A stretch of 12,975 nt of DNA from Nitrosomonas eutropha (GTDB taxonomy: Bacteria > Pseudomonadota > Gammaproteobacteria > Burkholderiales > Nitrosomonadaceae), in the NCBI GenBank assembly GCA_014584635.1, contig JACTML010000048.1, positions 1 to 12,975 on the forward strand. Reading direction: 5' to 3'. Position 1 is the stretch's first letter; each line of letters starts with the position of its first letter. Under the pieces are notes generated by a model. That model worked only from the letters and a program-made list of their open reading frames with translations, ran no database searches and had not been told where the DNA came from. A program made the translations under genes and the position numbers. Below are positions 1 to 8,800 of the stretch, piece after piece.

Positions 1-956
1 TGATGCGCGCTATCATGTCGGGTGATGTTTCACCGGCAATGACAGCAGCTCTGGTAACAGGGTTACGCATGAAACGCGAAAGTATTGGTGAAATTACCGC
101 AGCGGCTCAAGTCATGCGCGAACTGGCCCTGCATATCGAGGTGGTTGATTCAGTCAATCTGGTTGATACGTGCGGCACCGGTGGAGATGGGCGCAATACC
201 TTCAATATTTCAACCGCTTCCGCCTTTGTTGCTGCAGCTGCAGGAGCACAGGTAGCCAAACACGGCGGACGCTCTGTTTCCAGCAAGGCAGGCAGTGCCG
301 ATGTACTGGAAGCAATCGGCATTAATCTCAATCAAACCCCTGAACAAGTTGCTCAATCCATTGCTGAAGTGGGGATTGGTTTTATGTTTGCTCCCAATTT
401 TCACCACGCCATGAAACATGCGGCCCCCGTTCGCCGGGAGCTGGGCGTACGTACCCTGTTTAATATCCTGGGGCCGCTGACCAATCCTGCGGGTGCCAAA
501 AATCAGCTACTCGGTGTATTCAACGAAGATTTAACCGGCACACTGGCGCAAACCCTGCTCCGGCTGGGAAGCCAGCACGCGATGGTTGTACACGGCAGCG
601 ACGGGCTGGATGAGATTACCATTTCCGGCCCAACCCGAATTGCTGAGCTCAAGGATGGAGCAATCCGCGAATATACGGTGCAACCGGAAGATTTCGGACT
701 GGAACGCGCGGCAATAGCGTCTCTGCAGGTCAATGATACGCATGAGGCGCGGACCATGCTTTTATCCGTACTCGACAACCAGCCGGGGCCAGCTAAAGAT
801 ATTGTGCTGCTCAATGCAGGAGCGGCAACCTATGTTGCCGGAAAAGCTGATTCCTGGGCTGAGGGGGTTGAAAGCGCCCGCGATGCACTGGCCAGTGGTG
901 CCGCCAAAGAAAAAATGCAGGCACTGATCAAATTCTCCAATCAATTAACTCACTAG
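1..956 (+). CDS. trpD: Anthranilate phosphoribosyltransferase TrpD, 5' end missing
   Basis: TrpD transfers the phosphoribosyl group of PRPP to anthranilate, the second step of tryptophan synthesis from chorismate, in the cytosol. The frame is open from the left edge to a TAG at 954-956. Counting from the ATG at base 3, 317 residues are visible. The family usually has about 340, so roughly 25 N-terminal residues lie upstream and that ATG is internal. Visible motifs are the PRPP-binding loop [15 protein letters not shown] (residues 57-71), KHGGRSVSS (from 86) followed by [10 protein letters not shown], and [11 protein letters not shown] in the middle. All are typical of an intact enzyme. The stop lies 5 bp before the ATG of trpC, so the two genes are almost certainly co-transcribed and translationally coupled. 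Identification is firm; only the start is outside the window. Confidence 0.96.
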   Translation, partial: MRAIMSGDVSPAMTAALVTGLRMKRESIGEITAAAQVMRELALHIEVVDSVNLVDTCGTGGDGRNTFNISTASAFVAAAAGAQVAKHGGRSVSSKAGSADVLEAIGINLNQTPEQVAQSIAEVGIGFMFAPNFHHAMKHAAPVRRELGVRTLFNILGPLTNPAGAKNQLLGVFNEDLTGTLAQTLLRLGSQHAMVVHGSDGLDEITISGPTRIAELKDGAIREYTVQPEDFGLERAAIASLQVNDTHEARTMLLSVLDNQPGPAKDIVLLNAGAATYVAGKADSWAEGVESARDALASGAAKEKMQALIKFSNQLTH

Positions 957-961
957 TGTGC

Positions 962-1915
962 ATGTCAGATATTCTTGATCGCATCCTTGCTGTAAAAAAG
1001 CAGGAAATTTCAGCTGCCCAGGTACAAAAACCCCTGCATCAAATTCGTGATGAAGCACGAACAGCGCCTGCGCCACGTGATTTTCTCCAGGCCATACGCA
1101 GCCGAATCAATCAGAACCACGCTGCTGTCATTGCAGAAATCAAACGCGCCAGCCCAAGCAAGGGATTACTGCGCGGACACGCACCGGCTGCCCCCGGAAC
1201 AGTGCAACACACGCACAATTTATCCAAGCACAACGCAATTCCGGAAGACTTTGTCCCGGCAGACATTGCCGCCAGCTACGCCGGCAACGGAGCGGCCTGT
1301 CTGTCTGTACTGACAGACGAGCAGTTCTTTATGGGCAGCGCTGATTTTCTGCGACAGGCGCGCGCTGCCTGTAACCTGCCGGTACTGCGCAAGGATTTTA
1401 TGCTGGATGAATATCAGGTTTATGAAGCCCGTGCAATGGGCGCAGATTGTATTTTGCTGATCGTTGCCGCCTTTTTTTCACCGGTTTTTCAGCATGATTC
1501 GACGATTAACCAGGGTGACAGCGCGCTGGAACGCATGCATAAACTGGAAACTGTCGCACAGGAACTGGGCATGGCAGTATTGGTGGAAGTACATAATGCT
1601 GATGAGCTTGAGCTCGCATTGCAATTGTCCACACCGTTGATTGGAATCAACAATCGCAATCTGAAAACCTTTGAAACCACGCTGGATACGACGATACAGC
1701 TGGTGAAACGTATTCCGTCCGGGCGAATCATCGTTACCGAAAGCGGTATCCGCACACCTGCTGATGTGGTGCTGATGCTGTCGCATCACATATACACCTT
1801 CCTGATCGGGGAAACTTTCATGCGTGCACCGGATCCCGGTGTGGCGCTGGCAGACCTGTTCACCACACATCTTGCACAAACTGCAATATCTGCCGACCAG
1901 ATAGAAATTTCCTGA
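962..1915 (+). CDS. trpC: Indole-3-glycerol phosphate synthase TrpC with two extra loops
   Basis: TrpC closes the indole ring, converting carboxyphenylaminodeoxyribulose phosphate to indole-3-glycerol phosphate in tryptophan synthesis. I chose ATG 962 because the protein then begins [16 protein letters not shown], the usual family start. A GTG at 956 in the same frame, overlapping the trpD stop, would add two residues. Family motifs are [10 protein letters not shown] (beta-1, catalytic lysine), [64 protein letters not shown] and [10 protein letters not shown]. The protein is 317 residues against the usual 260-270. The excess sits in two places: about 23 residues after SPSKGLLR (bases 1175-1243) and about 16 after ILLIVAA (around 1472-1525). 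The frame and all core motifs are intact, so this reads as a functional enzyme with lineage-specific loops and not as a broken gene. No Shine-Dalgarno sequence precedes the start, which fits coupling to trpD. Confidence 0.95.
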   Translation: MSDILDRILAVKKQEISAAQVQKPLHQIRDEARTAPAPRDFLQAIRSRINQNHAAVIAEIKRASPSKGLLRGHAPAAPGTVQHTHNLSKHNAIPEDFVPADIAASYAGNGAACLSVLTDEQFFMGSADFLRQARAACNLPVLRKDFMLDEYQVYEARAMGADCILLIVAAFFSPVFQHDSTINQGDSALERMHKLETVAQELGMAVLVEVHNADELELALQLSTPLIGINNRNLKTFETTLDTTIQLVKRIPSGRIIVTESGIRTPADVVLMLSHHIYTFLIGETFMRAPDPGVALADLFTTHLAQTAISADQIEIS

Positions 1916-1951
1916 TCGGCGTAAAATAATTATGTCATTAACATCAATTAA

Positions 1952-1957
1952 AAGGAG
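1952..1957 (+). promoter_or_regulatory. Ribosome binding site of cytochrome P460
   Basis: AAGGAG lies 6 nt before the ATG at 1964. It is the strongest Shine-Dalgarno sequence on the plus strand of the window and fixes the start. It contrasts with the missing or weak sites before trpC, recJ and mfd, which suggests cytochrome P460 is translated efficiently and independently of trpC. Confidence 0.85.
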
Positions 1958-1963
1958 AGTTTC

Positions 1964-2557
1964 ATGAGTTTTAGAAAACAATTGATATGTGGTTTGAGTG
2001 GCCTGTTTTTTTCTGCTGCAATGGCCAGCAGTACACTGGCGGCAGGCGTAGCTGAATTCAACGACCAGGGAGAATTACTGTTGCCCAAAGATTACCGCGA
2101 ATGGGTCATGGTTGGTACGCAGGTCACCCCTAACGAGCTGAACGATGGCAAAGCCCCCTTTACCGAAATCAGAACCGTCTACGTTGATCCTGAAAGCTAT
2201 GCGCACTGGAAAAGCACGGGAGAATTCCGGGATGGTGCCATGACTGTCAAAGAACTGGTCAGCGTGGGTGACCGCAAAGGCCCTGGCAGTGGTAACGGTT
2301 ATTTTATGGGCGACTACATCGGTCTGGAAGCATCGGTTAAAGATTCACAACGTTTCCCGGACGAACCGGGAAACTGGGCTTTCTACATTTTCTATGTGCC
2401 CGGTACACCGCTGGTTGCTGCAGCTAAAAACCTCCCTACGGCTGAATGCGCTGCCTGTCATAAGGATAATGCCAAAACAGATATGGTTTATACCCAATTC
2501 TATCCGGTGTTACGTGCTGCCAAGGCAACCGGTAAATCAGGCGTAGTTGCACCATAA
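1964..2557 (+). CDS. Cytochrome P460, periplasmic hydroxylamine-oxidising c-type haem protein
   Basis: Cytochrome P460 is a periplasmic mono-haem enzyme of ammonia oxidisers that oxidises hydroxylamine, yielding nitrous oxide under anaerobic conditions in the N. europaea enzyme. Its haem carries an unusual lysine cross-link. The 197-residue precursor has a clear signal peptide: a basic start MSFRKQ, a hydrophobic core, and probable cleavage after STLA (residue 26). Numbered from that site, the mature protein has R44, K70 (in MTVKELV), E96 (in YIGLEASV) and the haem motif CAACH ending at H140. These match the N. europaea positions described for the cross-linking lysine (70), the second-sphere glutamate (96), the arginine (44) and the axial histidine (140). 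All key residues are therefore present and the protein should form the P460 cofactor. The gene follows trpC by 48 bp but has its own strong ribosome binding site, and a weak terminator follows. I saw no convincing promoter in the short gap, so readthrough from trp is possible. Confidence 0.96.
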   Translation: MSFRKQLICGLSGLFFSAAMASSTLAAGVAEFNDQGELLLPKDYREWVMVGTQVTPNELNDGKAPFTEIRTVYVDPESYAHWKSTGEFRDGAMTVKELVSVGDRKGPGSGNGYFMGDYIGLEASVKDSQRFPDEPGNWAFYIFYVPGTPLVAAAKNLPTAECAACHKDNAKTDMVYTQFYPVLRAAKATGKSGVVAP

Positions 2558-2616
2558 CAAGCTGATACCAATCCGGTAAATACATACAGGAGCATTTTAA
2601 CTGCGTGCAATTTTCG

Positions 2617-2640
2617 CAGGAAATGTTCCTGTTTTCTTTA
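2617..2640 (+). terminator. Possible intrinsic terminator after cytochrome P460
   Basis: CAGGAA (2617-2622), a three-base loop and TTCCTG (2626-2631) form a six-base-pair hairpin, followed at once by a T-rich run (TTTTCTTTA). The stem is short and only half GC, so it would be a weak terminator. Its position, 60 bp after the cytochrome P460 stop and 100 bp before recJ, suits a boundary between two transcription units. Confidence 0.42.
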
Positions 2641-2727
2641 TTCGGCTATCGAATCGTACCTGCCCTAAACAACGCTGCTTTTCCAGCCTGCCATCTTTCT
2701 GCAAACTGACTGATGACAGTCCAATGA

Positions 2728-2733
2728 TAAAAT
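2728..2733 (+). promoter_or_regulatory. Candidate -10 box of the recJ promoter
   Basis: TAAAAT matches five of six bases of the sigma-70 -10 consensus. CTGACT at 2706-2711, 16 bp upstream, matches four of six bases of TTGACA. Transcription would then start near 2740, essentially at the recJ ATG (2741). AT-rich hexamers are common by chance, so this is tentative. Confidence 0.3.
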
Positions 2734-2734
2734 A

Positions 2735-2748
2735 TTGGCCATGGCCAA
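2735..2748 (+). repeat. Perfect 14-bp palindrome over the recJ start codon
   Basis: TTGGCCATGGCCAA is identical to its own reverse complement and contains the recJ ATG at its centre (2741-2743), as well as the alternative TTG start at 2735. Just before it, CCAAT (2721-2725) can also pair with ATTGG (2734-2738), so two competing foldings are possible. It could be a protein-binding site or, if transcribed, a self-complementary element over the start codon. Chance is also possible. Confidence 0.6.
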
Positions 2749-4504
2749 CATTATTATCCGTAAATTTCCCGTTCACGCATACGAAACACTCAGTGCACAT
2801 GGCCTATCGCCGGTGCTGGCCCGTATTTTTGCAGCGCGTGGCATTGAAAACCCGGATCAGCTCGATACCACGTTTTCCCGCATGGCATCGTTCGAGCAGT
2901 TAAAAAATATCAAGCAGATTACGGCACTGCTTGCCGATGCCATTGCAGAGCAAAAACGCTTGCTCGTCATCGCGGATTACGATACAGACGGAGCAACCGC
3001 CTGTGCTGTTGCCGTGCGCGCACTGCGCTCTTTTGGTGCGAAGGTGGATTATCTTGTCCCCAATCGTTTTGAATATGGCTACGGGCTGACACCGGAAATC
3101 GTGCAACTGGCAGCAACTCGCGAACCTCCTCCTGAGATCCTGATCACTGTGGACAACGGCATCGCCAGTGTGGAAGGCGTGGCAGAAGCAAACCGGCTGG
3201 ACATGCAGGTGCTTGTTACCGATCATCACCTGCCGGGAGATCAGCTGCCGGATGCTGCTGTTATTATCAATCCCAACCAGCCGGGATGCCGTTTTCCGGA
3301 CAAGCATATTGCCGGCGTTGGCGTCATTTTCTATGTGATGCTGGCACTGCGGGCAGAATTACGCGAGCGCGGTACTTTCACGGCAACCGGCCAGGAACCC
3401 AATCTTGCCAGACTGCTCGATCTGGTTGCACTGGGTACGGTTGCAGATGTAGTCAGGCTGGAAGGAACCAATCGTATTCTGGTACAACAGGGGTTGCAGC
3501 GCATTCGCAACGGCCATTGCTGTGCGGGCATCCACGCGCTGTTCAAAGCGGCCGGACGCAGTTTCAGTCGTGTCACCACTTATGAACTGGGATTTATTCT
3601 CGCCCCCAGGCTGAACGCCGCCGGACGGCTGGATGATATGTCACTGGGAATTGAATGTCTGCTGACTGAAGATGAATCCCACGCCCTGCATCTGGCCAGT
3701 CAGCTGGATGAGCTGAATCGCCAGCGCCGCGAAATCGAATCGGACATGCAGGACGCCGCAATCAGCAAACTGGAAAAGGTAATTGCCACCCTGGATCACA
3801 TCGATGCACCCGCCCATCACCATACGCATCCTGTTTACAGCATGTGTTTATACGACCCTGGCTGGCATCAGGGAGTGATCGGTTTGATCGCATCGCGTAT
3901 CAAGGATAAATTGCATCGGCCGGTTATCGTATTCGCTCAGGGAAACGACGGAGAAATCAAGGGATCCGGCAGATCAATTCCGGGACTGCATCTGCGCGAC
4001 GCGCTGGATCTGGTCACCAAACGCTATCCAGAGCTGATCGTCAAATTTGGCGGTCACGCCATGGCTGCCGGTCTGACAGTGCACGAACAACATTTTGAAC
4101 AGTTTCGTACCGTGTTTGAGCAAATCGTACAATCATTGCTCACCCCGGCTGATTTAATACAAATCATTGAAACAGATGGCGAACTGGAAGAAATGGATCT
4201 GACATTGGAACTGGCGCAATATTTGTCCAGCCAGGTCTGGGGGCAGGGTTTTCCCGAACCAAGTTTCAATGGCTGCTTTCGGGTTGAAAATCAGCGAATT
4301 GTGGGTGAAAAACATTTGAAACTGAAATTGCGCAAAACGGGCACCCGGTATGTATACGACGGTATTCTGTTTTTCCATACCGAACGCCTGCCCGCCGAGA
4401 TTGACGCTGTCTACCGGGTACAACTGAACGAATACAACGGCAGCACCCGTTTGCAACTGTTACTGGAGCACTGGTTTGAATCCGGTGGTGCACAATATGG
4501 ATGA
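2741..4504 (+). CDS. recJ: Single-stranded-DNA-specific exonuclease RecJ
   Basis: RecJ is a cytosolic 5'-to-3' exonuclease on single-stranded DNA used in RecF-pathway recombination, mismatch repair and base-excision repair. It belongs to the DHH phosphoesterase superfamily. From ATG 2741 the protein has 587 residues, normal for the family. Metal-binding motifs are visible in order: DYDTDGATA (from residue 79), VDNGIAS (from 137), VTDHHLPGD (DHH at 161-163), then in the DHHA1 half GSGRSIPGLHLRDAL (from 408) and FGGHAMAAGL (437-443 core). The C-terminal part is the OB-fold-like region. An in-frame TTG at 2735 would add two residues, but ATG gives the more usual start MANIIIRKFP. No Shine-Dalgarno sequence precedes either. 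The 3' end overlaps the next gene by 8 bp, indicating a shared transcript. Identification is secure. Confidence 0.96.
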   Translation: MANIIIRKFPVHAYETLSAHGLSPVLARIFAARGIENPDQLDTTFSRMASFEQLKNIKQITALLADAIAEQKRLLVIADYDTDGATACAVAVRALRSFGAKVDYLVPNRFEYGYGLTPEIVQLAATREPPPEILITVDNGIASVEGVAEANRLDMQVLVTDHHLPGDQLPDAAVIINPNQPGCRFPDKHIAGVGVIFYVMLALRAELRERGTFTATGQEPNLARLLDLVALGTVADVVRLEGTNRILVQQGLQRIRNGHCCAGIHALFKAAGRSFSRVTTYELGFILAPRLNAAGRLDDMSLGIECLLTEDESHALHLASQLDELNRQRREIESDMQDAAISKLEKVIATLDHIDAPAHHHTHPVYSMCLYDPGWHQGVIGLIASRIKDKLHRPVIVFAQGNDGEIKGSGRSIPGLHLRDALDLVTKRYPELIVKFGGHAMAAGLTVHEQHFEQFRTVFEQIVQSLLTPADLIQIIETDGELEEMDLTLELAQYLSSQVWGQGFPEPSFNGCFRVENQRIVGEKHLKLKLRKTGTRYVYDGILFFHTERLPAEIDAVYRVQLNEYNGSTRLQLLLEHWFESGGAQYG

Positions 4505-5774
4505 ACTGTTTTTTCCCGAACACGAGCGGGTTTATCTGGTCGAGTTTGCTACCAGCCTGGCAATCGGACTGCTCATAGGTCTGGAACGCGAACGTCATCC
4601 GGCAGCCAAGGCAGGATTGCGCACATTTGCGCTGATCGCCATGTTTGGCACACTGGCAGCCATGCTGTCAGAAAAAATACAGACTCCCTGGCTGCTTATC
4701 AGCGGATTGCTGCTGACCGGAATCATGATGATCTCGTCCTATCAGGACAGACGGGAAAAGCAGAAAGATCCTGGCACCACCACGATCGCCGCAATACTGA
4801 TCTGCTACGGACTGGGCGCACTGGTGTGGTATGAAGAATCGATACTGGCAGTGATGCTGGCGATTATCACAACCATTCTGCTTTACTTCAAAACCGAGCT
4901 TCAGGGAATTTCCCAGAACCTGAGCCGCAAGGATCTGATTTCAATATTACAGTTTGCTGTACTCAGTTTTATCATCCTGCCCATTCTGCCTGATAAGGAT
5001 TACGGTCCTTTCAGCGCGTTTAACCCTTACCAGATATGGCTGATGGTTGTACTGATCTCCGGCGTAAGTCTGACAGGCTATATTGCATTGCGCTTTGTTG
5101 GGCAACGGCATGGCGCTGTTTTGCTCGGCGTGCTGGGAGGGTTGATTTCCAGTACCGCAACTGCGCTGACATTTGCACGCCAAAGCAACAAACCGGATCT
5201 GGTCAATATGGCGGTTGTTGTAATCTTACTGGCAGATCTGGTTTCGCTGATCAGGCTGGCGCTGATTACCGAAGTCATCTCCCCAATCATTTTCCCTTAC
5301 CTGGTACCTGTTCTGGCAGGAGGACTTACGCTGGGATTACTCGCCTCAATATTCTGGTGGCGCGAATTCAAACAACAGCAAACTGCTCCCATCCCTGATA
5401 CCAAAAACCCGGCTGAGCTCTCAACTGCCATTGGCTTTGGTCTGTTATACGCAGCTGTCCTGTTTCTCAGCGGCTGGCTATCTGACATCGCCGGCAGTAG
5501 CGGGCTCTACGCTGCCTCCGTTATTTCCGGACTGGTTAAAGTGGACGCCATTACGTTAAGCAGCCTGCGTTTATACGGGCTGGGCAGACTGGAAATTTTT
5601 GAAACGGTTACCGCAATCACACTGGGAGTCATTGCCAACCTTGTTTTCAAGTGGGGATTGATATTTTTTGCGGGCAACGCCCTATTAGCCAGGCGATGCT
5701 TTCTGGGAACTTTTGCCATCATTACCGGCCTGGTTAGCGCGCTTTTCTTGGCTTCACATCTTGCCTATTTCTGA
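4497..5774 (+). CDS. MgtC/SapB plus DUF4010 family inner-membrane protein
   Basis: This is a polytopic membrane protein of unknown substrate. The N-terminal section, with EFATSLAIGLLIGLERERH and AGLRTFALIAMFGTLAAML, has the MgtC/SapB signature: a glycine-rich helix followed by an acidic/basic GLERE motif. The remaining two thirds, about 10 hydrophobic segments including GVLGGLISSTATALTFARQS and SGLYAASVISGLVKVDAITLS, resemble the DUF4010 half found in longer members of the family. From ATG 4497 it has 425 residues. This start overlaps the recJ stop by 8 bp; upstream TTG (4476) or GTG codons in the same frame are possible but less likely. The MgtC family is linked to magnesium limitation and virulence in other bacteria, but a transport role here is not shown. 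It sits between two DNA-repair genes, which gives no direct functional hint. A membrane location is sure; function is not. Confidence 0.86.
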   Translation: MDELFFPEHERVYLVEFATSLAIGLLIGLERERHPAAKAGLRTFALIAMFGTLAAMLSEKIQTPWLLISGLLLTGIMMISSYQDRREKQKDPGTTTIAAILICYGLGALVWYEESILAVMLAIITTILLYFKTELQGISQNLSRKDLISILQFAVLSFIILPILPDKDYGPFSAFNPYQIWLMVVLISGVSLTGYIALRFVGQRHGAVLLGVLGGLISSTATALTFARQSNKPDLVNMAVVVILLADLVSLIRLALITEVISPIIFPYLVPVLAGGLTLGLLASIFWWREFKQQQTAPIPDTKNPAELSTAIGFGLLYAAVLFLSGWLSDIAGSSGLYAASVISGLVKVDAITLSSLRLYGLGRLEIFETVTAITLGVIANLVFKWGLIFFAGNALLARRCFLGTFAIITGLVSALFLASHLAYF

Positions 5775-5800
5775 ACACCTCCGATTCCGTTTGTAAAACC

Positions 5801-8800
5801 ATGTCATCCAAACCAACCAAAACACCCTCAGGGCAGTTGCAACATTTTGCTGGTTGCACCGGATCCAGCGATGCTTACGCGCTAGCGCAACTGGCAAATC
5901 AAAAAACCAGGCAACATTCGCGGGAAAGCCATCTGCTGACGGTTATTACAGCCAACGCACAGGACGCACGCAGACTGCTGGAGGAAATCCCTTTTTTTGC
6001 ACCTGATTTGCGGGTAAATCTGCTGCCTGACTGGGAAACCCTGCCTTACGACGTTTTTTCTCCGCACCATGATCTGATTTCAGAACGTCTGGCTACTTTT
6101 TACCAGATTACCAACAATGCCTGCGATGTATTGATCGTACCGGTTACAACCACGTTGTACCGAATGCCGCCACGGGAATTTCTGGCCGCCTATTCATTTT
6201 TTATCAAACAAAACAGCACACTGGATTTACAGGCGTTTCGCAGCCAGATGTCACTGGCGGGCTATACGCATGTATCACAGGTACTTTCGCCGGGAGAGTA
6301 CAGTATCCGTGGCGGGCTGATTGATCTTTTCCCCATGGGCAGCCCGTTACCTTATCGCATCGATCTGTTTGATGATGAAATTGAATCCATACGCACATTT
6401 GATGTGGACACCCAGCGCAGTATTTATCCGGTCAATGAAATACGGTTGCTGCCGGCACGGGAATTTCCACTGGACGATGCCGGGCGCAGCCGTTTTCGCA
6501 CCAGCTTCCGGGAAAAATTTGAGGGTGACCCAACACGCAGCTGGCTGTATCAGGAAATCAGCAAAGGCAATATTCCAGCTGGAATCGAATATTACCTGCC
6601 TCTTTTTTTTGAACAGACAGCCACATTATTCGATTACTTACCGCAACATTCCACATTATGTCTGCACGGTGAAATTGCAGCCGCTGTTGAAAATTTCTGG
6701 CAGGACACCCGATCGCGCTTTCAGCTGATGCGTAATGATATCGATCGCCCCTTGCTTTCCCCCATCGATCTTTTTTTGCCGGAAGACCAGTTCTACGGCC
6801 ATCTCAAGCCATACGACCGGATAGAAATAAAAACTGGCGCCCAGCAGGCGGCCGATCAGTCATTTTCTCTTACGCTGCCATCCGTGCGGGTAGATCGTCG
6901 TGCGGCTAATCCTATTGAGCAACTCACTGCTTTTGTCAGTGCCTTTACGCAAAACGGCGGACGGATTTTATTACTGGCGGAAAGCCTGGGGCGACGCGAA
7001 TTGATGGCCGAATACCTGCGTGAATACGGTCTGAAACTGAAACTGTGTGGAGATTACGCTGCATTTCAGTCGGACAGCGCAGCTTGCATGCTTGCTGTGG
7101 CGCCCTTGCACAACGGCTTTATCCTGACCGGTGAAAAGTTGGCACTCGTTACCGAAGCCGAACTGTATGCCACACATGTACGCGGACAGCGCACGCGTGA
7201 TGCACGTAAAACCACTTCTGCCGATTCCATTCTGCGTGATCTGTCCGAAATCAGGCCAGGCAGTCCGGTTGTGCACGAACAACATGGTATCGGGCGTTAT
7301 CTCGGGCTGGTAAACATGAATGTCGGCGAGCATGATCCGGATCAGTCAGACGAATTTCTTGCGCTGGAGTACCAGGGAGGAGACAAGCTGTACGTCCCGG
7401 TCACACAACTGCATCTTATCAGTCGCTACAGTGGTGCGGCACCGGAAGCCGCTCCCCTGCACAAGCTGGGGAGTGGTCAATGGGAAAAAGCCAAACGCAA
7501 GGCAATGCAGCAGGTACGCGATACGGCTGCCGAATTGTTGAATCTGTATGCACAACGTGCTGCGCGCAAAGGTCATACCTTCCGTCTCAATCAGCATGAT
7601 TACAATGCTTTTGCGGATGGCTTCGGTTTCGAAGAAACACCGGATCAGGCTGCTGCCATTCAGGCCGTTATCCAGGACATGGTTTCCGGCAAACCGATGG
7701 ATCGGCTGATTTGCGGCGATGTTGGTTTCGGCAAAACTGAAGTAGCACTGCGCGCTGCTTTCATCGCAATTGCTGATGGCAAACAGGTCGCAGTGCTGGT
7801 ACCCACCACGCTGCTGGCAGAGCAGCACTATCAGAATTTCTCGGATCGCTTTGGACTGATTGCGGATCAGTGGCCGGTAAAAATTGCCGAGCTTTCCCGT
7901 TTCCGCTCAGCCAAAGAACAATCAGAAGCCCTGCAAGGTTTGGCACAAGGAACAACCGATATCATCATCGGCACGCACAAACTGATCCAGGACAAGGTTA
8001 AATTCAGGAATCTGGGATTGGTTATCATCGACGAAGAACATCGTTTCGGAGTCCGTCAGAAGGAACAACTCAAAAAACTTCGGGCTGAAGTAGATGTGCT
8101 GACGTTGACCGCCACCCCGATTCCGCGCACCCTGGCAATGTCGCTTGAAGGTCTCAGGGATTTCTCGGTTATCGCCACCGCACCCCAGCGCAGGTTGGCA
8201 ATTCGGACATTTGTGCATCCCTATACAGAAGGCATCATCCGTGAAGCCTGTTTACGCGAGCTGAAACGTGGCGGACAAATTTACTTTCTCTACAACGAAG
8301 TCAGCACTATCCAGAACATGTACACCAAACTGGTAAAGCTGCTGCCGGAAGCAAGAATAAATATTGCACATGGACAAATGCGGGAAAGTGAGCTGGAACA
8401 AGTGATGCGCGATTTCTACCAGCAACGTTTCAACCTGCTGTTATGTACAACCATCATTGAAACAGGAATTGACGTTCCCACCGCCAATACCATCATCATT
8501 CATCGCGCTGACAAATTCGGTCTGGCACAACTACACCAGTTGCGCGGCAGGGTAGGTCGTTCACATCATCAGGCGTATGCCTACCTGTTGACACCGGAAA
8601 AAGCAGCGCTGACAATCCAGGCAGCCAGGCGACTGGAAGCCATTCAGACAATGGAAGAGCTGGGTTCAGGATTTTATCTGGCCATGCATGATCTGGAAAT
8701 ACGCGGCGCAGGCGCAGTATTGGGGGATTCACAAAGCGGTGAGATGCAAGAAGTTGGATTCAGTCTTTATAACGCCTTGCTGGATGCAGCGATCAAATCA

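Noticed and set aside
956..958. GTG as the start of trpC
   Set aside because: It would overlap the trpD stop and is possible, but the protein starting at ATG 962 begins with the typical MSDIL sequence.
1175..1243. TrpC insertion as a small mobile element or intein
   Set aside because: It is only about 69 bp, has no terminal repeats, target duplication or splicing motifs, and keeps the frame; a lineage-specific loop is simpler.
1478..1981. 167-residue open frame on the minus strand opposite the end of trpC
   Set aside because: It lies fully antisense to trpC codons with conserved motifs, has no recognisable domain and no ribosome binding site; it is a shadow frame.
7346..7828. 160-residue open frame on the minus strand inside mfd
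   Set aside because: It is antisense to the conserved motor region of Mfd, including Walker A, and its composition (scattered Cys, Gln, Phe) is typical of a shadow frame.
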